DNA of 64,000 nucleotides from Eudromia elegans (lineage: Eukaryota > Chordata > Aves > Tinamiformes > Tinamidae): assembly GCA_003342815.1 (NCBI GenBank), contig PTEX01000192.1, positions 1,294,356 through 1,358,355 on the forward strand, read 5' to 3'. Within the stretch, counting starts at the first letter, position 1. The number at the start of each line of letters is the position of its first letter. The notes beneath the pieces are model-generated. The model searched no databases, had not been told where the DNA came from, and saw only the letters and a program-made list of their open reading frames with translations. Shown here piece after piece: positions 59,849-64,000 of the stretch. The position numbers and the translations under genes were made by a program.

Positions 59849-60679
59849 GTAAGTGAGGCGCCTCTCTGCAGCCCGGCAGAGAGCAGGGCTTGTCGTGCTT
59901 TTAAAGCTTCACGCTGCAGTCATGTTAGCTAAAATGCTTATCAAAGCATAAGGTTTGTCTACTGCAAGCTACGCAATTTATGGAAATAGTAATTAATTTT
60001 TTATTTTTTTAAAATGTATTTTTCTTTAGCTAATCCCGAAGCAAACTTGATATTCCACATAACGTAAGTTGCAGTAAATCCAGTTTTGTTTGACAAAATG
60101 ACAGCCATGTGTAAAGACTGAGGTAAATAATGTCGAGCTATAGAAAACATCAGAACATTTGCTTCTGAATGATGACATTCCATTGTAGATATAACTGAAA
60201 AATTTGAGGAGAATAGTTATACTGCTCTAGAGACTGCATCTGGATGACAATGACATCTGGATGACTTCATGACAATTAGTAGTATAAACTTTTTCTCTGT
60301 ATTATTTAAGATGGTGAGGTATAGATATCCTGCTTTTTTATAATAACTTGCTAATTAAAATTTTTAATTTTTCTCAAATCAAAAAAAAGAAACCTACTGA
60401 GACTCGTAAATATATCAGCAATGGCTTTTGTACATAAGCATAGTGAAAAGACTGTATGCTCAAAAATGAATCTTTATCCTCTAGTGTTTACACAACTATA
60501 TATATACACGTACACACTATATATATATAGTTATAAGAGATATAATTTTATTTCTTAGTGTTCATAGGTCCTTTCGAAACTTTTTGTGCTGAAAAACCTG
60601 TGTATGCTTTAAGTATGAATAGCATCACTTTAGAATTCAGGTTTATTTTTCTCTTCTGATTTTTTTTTCCTTACCCCAG
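59849..60679 (+). other. DIP2C intron, 831 bp
   Basis: No gene is seen. AT-rich, with a perfect 13-bp inverted repeat at 60494-60532. The acceptor ends CTTACCCCAG at 60679. Confidence 0.85.
60494..60532. repeat. 13-bp perfect AT inverted repeat
   Basis: AACTATATATATA (60494-60506) pairs perfectly with TATATATATAGTT (60520-60532) across a 13-nt loop holding CACGTACACAC. It can fold into a hairpin but is made of simple sequence. Confidence 0.8.
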
Positions 60680-60794
60680 GGTCAATTTCTTCCTGTGATG
60701 CATTTCTCAATGTCTTCCAAAGCAAAGGTCTCAGACAGGAGGTCATTTGTCCCTGTGCCAGCTCTCCAGAGGCTCTCACTGTGGCTATTCGAAG
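60680..60794 (+). CDS. DIP2C: DIP2C exon (probably coding exon 17), last in window
   Basis: This exon covers about residues 625-663: SISSCDAFLNVFQSKGLRQE, VICPCASSPEALTVAIR, then AG of an Arg codon completed by the next exon. The acceptor is TTACCCCAG and the donor GTACTG at 60795. It leaves in phase 2. It continues the 'F...GL.......YG..E.....' region of the first FAAL-like domain, where 'CPCASSPEALTVAIRR' takes the place of the canonical 'PGYGLAEATLAV'. The remaining part of this domain and the second domain lie beyond 64000. Confidence 0.95.
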
Positions 60795-63700
60795 GTACTG
60801 TTTTACAAGAGCTCACTTGAACACACTGTGGATTAGCTATGGTAATTTGAAAAGAAATGGAAAAAATAGTCAAGATTGAATTTGCATACTTAATTTCTGA
60901 GTGGCACTTTTCGTTTTCATTATGTTTGTGTCCGAAGAAGACATACAAGTTGAATTTGGAGAATAATGATTTAGCTTCAGAATGCTTCATGGCAAAGCTC
61001 ACACTTCTGTAATATTGTCTAATTTTAAATGAAAAGGATTAAAGTGAAAAAGCTCCTTCTGTAAAAAGACAAGGAAAAAATGCCACCATAAGCATAAAAT
61101 TAATTAAAATGTGAGAATTTAAATAGAATTGCTGTAGAGGAAATTCATACTTTAAAATAGTGTGCTTAAATAGAATTATGACATTTGTGGGGTTGGGGGT
61201 TTTTTTTGACTAACTGTTGCTTCTTAACCATTTGTAGACTCTCGGTAGTCATCTGGAAGTTTAAGTCTGTGGAGTTTGGGCCTAAAAAGGAATTTGATAA
61301 ACTCTAGTAAAACTGCTTAAGCCTTATGTGCATGAATGTCAGTTTGAAGCAGTCACCTGTCCTGAGCACCGTGACACACAGTAAATTGCATAACTGTTGT
61401 CTATTTTGGCAAAATTGTGCAAAAATTTTCCCTTGAATAGTTACTGCTTTGTTTTTATGTTCGGATTCCTACTGCCATGATAATTTTTTCACTAAAGCTA
61501 TAAACTGCTCCAATAGTATTAATAAAGCACTTCCTCCCACAAAGTTTAAACTGTAATGTGAAGTGAAAATGAGCCTGATTTTAATTAGCTTTCCAACAAG
61601 ACATCACAGGAAGAAAGACACAAACCAAGAATGTGGTTGGCTTTCAGGCATTTCATTATTAATTTTAGAAGTCTGAAAATTATCCATCAGGGATTCATCC
61701 TGTCCAGGTTCGTCTTCCTTCATAAACTGTGCTGTCTTAGGGAGCACTTAGGTCAGCTCTACCAGCCTTAAACCATTTCTAAATTAACAGGCATTGAGAG
61801 CTTACATAAAAAAGATATTAGCACGTAAAATAGTTGGTGATTCAAAAAAAAAAATCTTCAGTGCCTCACAATGTAATTGTAAAGCTGTTCTTGCTACCAT
61901 TATACACTAACATTATACACTGTTCTGTAAATCCTGTATAATAGTAGGATAATACCAGTGGAACTTGGAAGCTTTAGTATTTTTTATTTTATTCAAGCCA
62001 TCTCCTCTGACAATAAAGTCATTATCATACAAGTTCCAAAGAGTTACAGCTGAACTGTGTGTTAAAATGACTCCCTAGAGATCACAGATCCAGAAAACTC
62101 CCTGTTAATGCTCAAACTCTTTCAAAATCTATGGTGTATTTTTACTCATCTTCCTACAAGAGAGAATAACAAAACCAGTCCTCAGTTGAAATACCTTTGT
62201 AATTTAGAAAAAGAGTAGTAGGTTCTGTAGCCTTAGAATGAAGCACAAAATGTAATATTTGAAGGAATAGCTCACTCAAATAATGATCAAGTTATTTGTG
62301 GTTTTCCCCTTTGGTTTTCTGCACTGACCACTGACTCTGAACTCATGTGCTTAAGGGAGTTCCAAAATTTAGATACAGATCTGTTTCCATTTAAGCTAAT
62401 GACAGAAAATAATTTTGAAATTGATTGCCTCTCCGAATGGTAGTATTATTTGTCCTCAAAATGCTCCATGACCATTCAGTATGAACAAATAGGCTTTGGT
62501 AAATACACATTGTTCCCATTTCATAGTTGAGAAAACTGAGGGGCAGGTTTGTCTAGTGGGTTGCTTGCATTCACTGAACACATGTAGTCTAATTTTACCC
62601 TTGCCTCGTTGCTCTTTTTTTATCATAAAATTTATCTTCCTTTGACTAGCAGGCATTCTTAAAGAATTTCAAATCCCACTTAGAAACATTGAATGTGTTA
62701 AAATAAATTATACTTTAAAATGGGGCTGTTTGTATCCCATCCTCACTCCAAGTGCTTTCTCTCATTCTGCTTGGCAGAGATACTTATTTTGGGAATGTTC
62801 TCAAGTGGTTGTCATGGATAGGACAAAATAAGATATGTTCCAGGATTATTCTTGATAAGATGCCTTCTAAGAGCACTTAGCTCCTTATTTCATTGCTGAA
62901 TCCTGGTTCTTTGTGTTCCCTAACATGCTCCTAACAGGCCTGGTGCTTCCAGCTTCTCTGCCTCCCACCCCTATAGCTGTGTATGCAATCAGGGTCTTTC
63001 AGATCTGCTCCTGCTCACTTTTTTAGCAGTCTTTCAATGTTCTAAATAACTCTAGAAAATGTATGTGAAAGTCTAGGTGGCCTCTCCTCTTAAGCAGTTT
63101 GTGACAAGCTGTGTGTTCCTGGTAGAGACTGGCATTCTGCTTTCATGTTTAAGGTCCTGAATAATAAAATGTGTTTTGGGGAGCAAGGGTGAGAGAAAGT
63201 TGATGGATAATGTGCTTGAAAGTTCCTTTTATATGATGGGAAAGTTATTTATCACAGCTGCTTGTTTACCAGCTCCATTTGTTATGCTCTAATGCATTTT
63301 CAAGAATGCCCACATCCTTCTTTGTTGACAATGTCACTTGAGAAATATGCCTCATAAAAGCTATTAATTGAAATTTATAGTACCCATCACTGCCAGTCTT
63401 ACATGAGCGTGTTGGCTAAGGCCCCTCTAGTATTTCAAGCACAGTAGAGGAGAAATGTCATGTAAAAGGACATTGTCAGAGAAGAAATAGTCATCTTATA
63501 ATGGATTATATAGGAAAAATTTAGAATCTTGAAGTAAATATTGGCTATTTTGTCAACCTTGGAAATAGCTGGGTTCTGTCTGCTCTCCATGGATGCATTA
63601 TCTGTAACCAGATCAGCCATCGTGTTAGCCTCCAGTTTTGCATTTGCATTGTAGGGAGTTGTAAGAGTCTGACATTTGACGCTGGCTTAATAATTTGCAT

Positions 63701-64000
63701 AGGTCAGCATTACTTTGCTCAAGCAACACTATATGTGTATAATTGTGTTCATTGATACAGCATGCGCTTTTATACTGCAACAAGTTGACACTCAGCTTGT
63801 GCAATGCTGTGGAGTCATATAGCACATTGGAAGGGATTCTGAACTCAAAGCCAATGCTCAAAGCATACAAAGATGCTGCATCCACAACATTGTGCCTGTG
63901 AGTGAGAAAGGTGCTATTTATTTTATTTTCCATGGGGTAATTTAGAATAATCTATTTTTATTTAAATTTTATGCATTAAAATAAAGATGGTGCAATAGTG
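60795..64000 (+). other. DIP2C intron, partial, to window end
   Basis: I looked for the expected next exon (about PTDDSNQPPGRG in mammals) and did not find it, so it lies beyond the window. The 3.2 kb hold no recognised gene or mobile element; the open frames at 60682-61002 (-) and 63625-63933 (-) resemble no known protein, and the first lies opposite the coding exon. Confidence 0.8.

Larger units (their letters stand above)
7541..60794 (+). other. DIP2C: DIP2C gene, internal part (15 coding exons)
   Basis: Span of the recognised exons of disco-interacting protein 2 homolog C. Joined, the 15 exons give 1,831 nt of open reading frame with no stop, GT-AG at every internal junction and matching phases. 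The translation follows mammalian DIP2C as I remember it, and departs clearly from DIP2B (for example LAMRGEQLGVVTNWPPSLEA, where DIP2B reads differently before GEQLGVV). The gene continues beyond both window edges: the first about 53 residues and everything after about residue 663 are absent. The family has an N-terminal DMAP1-binding domain and two tandem fatty-acyl-AMP-ligase-like domains. In yeast and fly, DIP2 controls the level of a subset of diacylglycerols, and human DIP2C is linked to neurodevelopmental disorders. No promoter lies in the window. Confidence 0.93.

Noticed and set aside
1-64000. tRNA, rRNA, CRISPR array, bacterial operon or replication origin
   Set aside because: No cloverleaf with A/B boxes, rRNA phrase or regularly spaced repeat array was seen, and the coding sequence is spliced vertebrate DNA.

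Overview
The window is vertebrate nuclear DNA, most probably from a bird. It is spliced, AT-rich and gene-sparse, with few interspersed repeats. The only recognisable repeats are CR1-type LINE fragments: a reverse-transcriptase piece on the + strand and a 3'-end piece on the - strand. The gene is compact for a vertebrate of this family, with 15 coding exons in about 53 kb. A bird is the best fit; another sauropsid is not excluded and I cannot name the species.

One gene explains all the convincing coding sequence. It is DIP2C (disco-interacting protein 2 homolog C), on the + strand, and it enters from the left and leaves at the right. Fifteen exons between 7541 and 60794 join in one open frame of 1,831 nt (about 610 residues, roughly residues 53-663 of a protein of about 1,550). 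Every internal junction has AG/GT dinucleotides and the phases agree. The first two coding exons with the promoter, and the second half of the protein, lie outside. The exons cover the rest of the N-terminal DMAP1-binding region, a Ser/Thr-rich linker, and most of the first fatty-acyl-AMP-ligase-like domain. By analogy with mammalian DIP2C these would be coding exons 3-17; the numbering is inferred.

Layout: 1-7540 is upstream intron, with a strong hairpin near 151-290. 7541-7651 is the first exon. 7652-24197 is a 16.5-kb intron with a CR1 fragment, a compound microsatellite and an E-box-bearing minisatellite. 24198-34403 holds five exons. 34404-43790 is a 9.4-kb intron with a CR1 3' end and a CpG-dense island. 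43791-47420 holds two exons, followed by a 7.5-kb intron. 54890-60794 holds seven closely spaced exons. 60795-64000 is the start of the next intron.

No second gene, RNA gene, CRISPR array or new biological system is supported. The observations most worth checking are the hairpin at 151-290, the intronic CpG island at about 40.48-40.68 kb, and acceptor/donor composites resembling recursive splice sites (22492/22493, 31496/31497 and the start of the exon at 47310).
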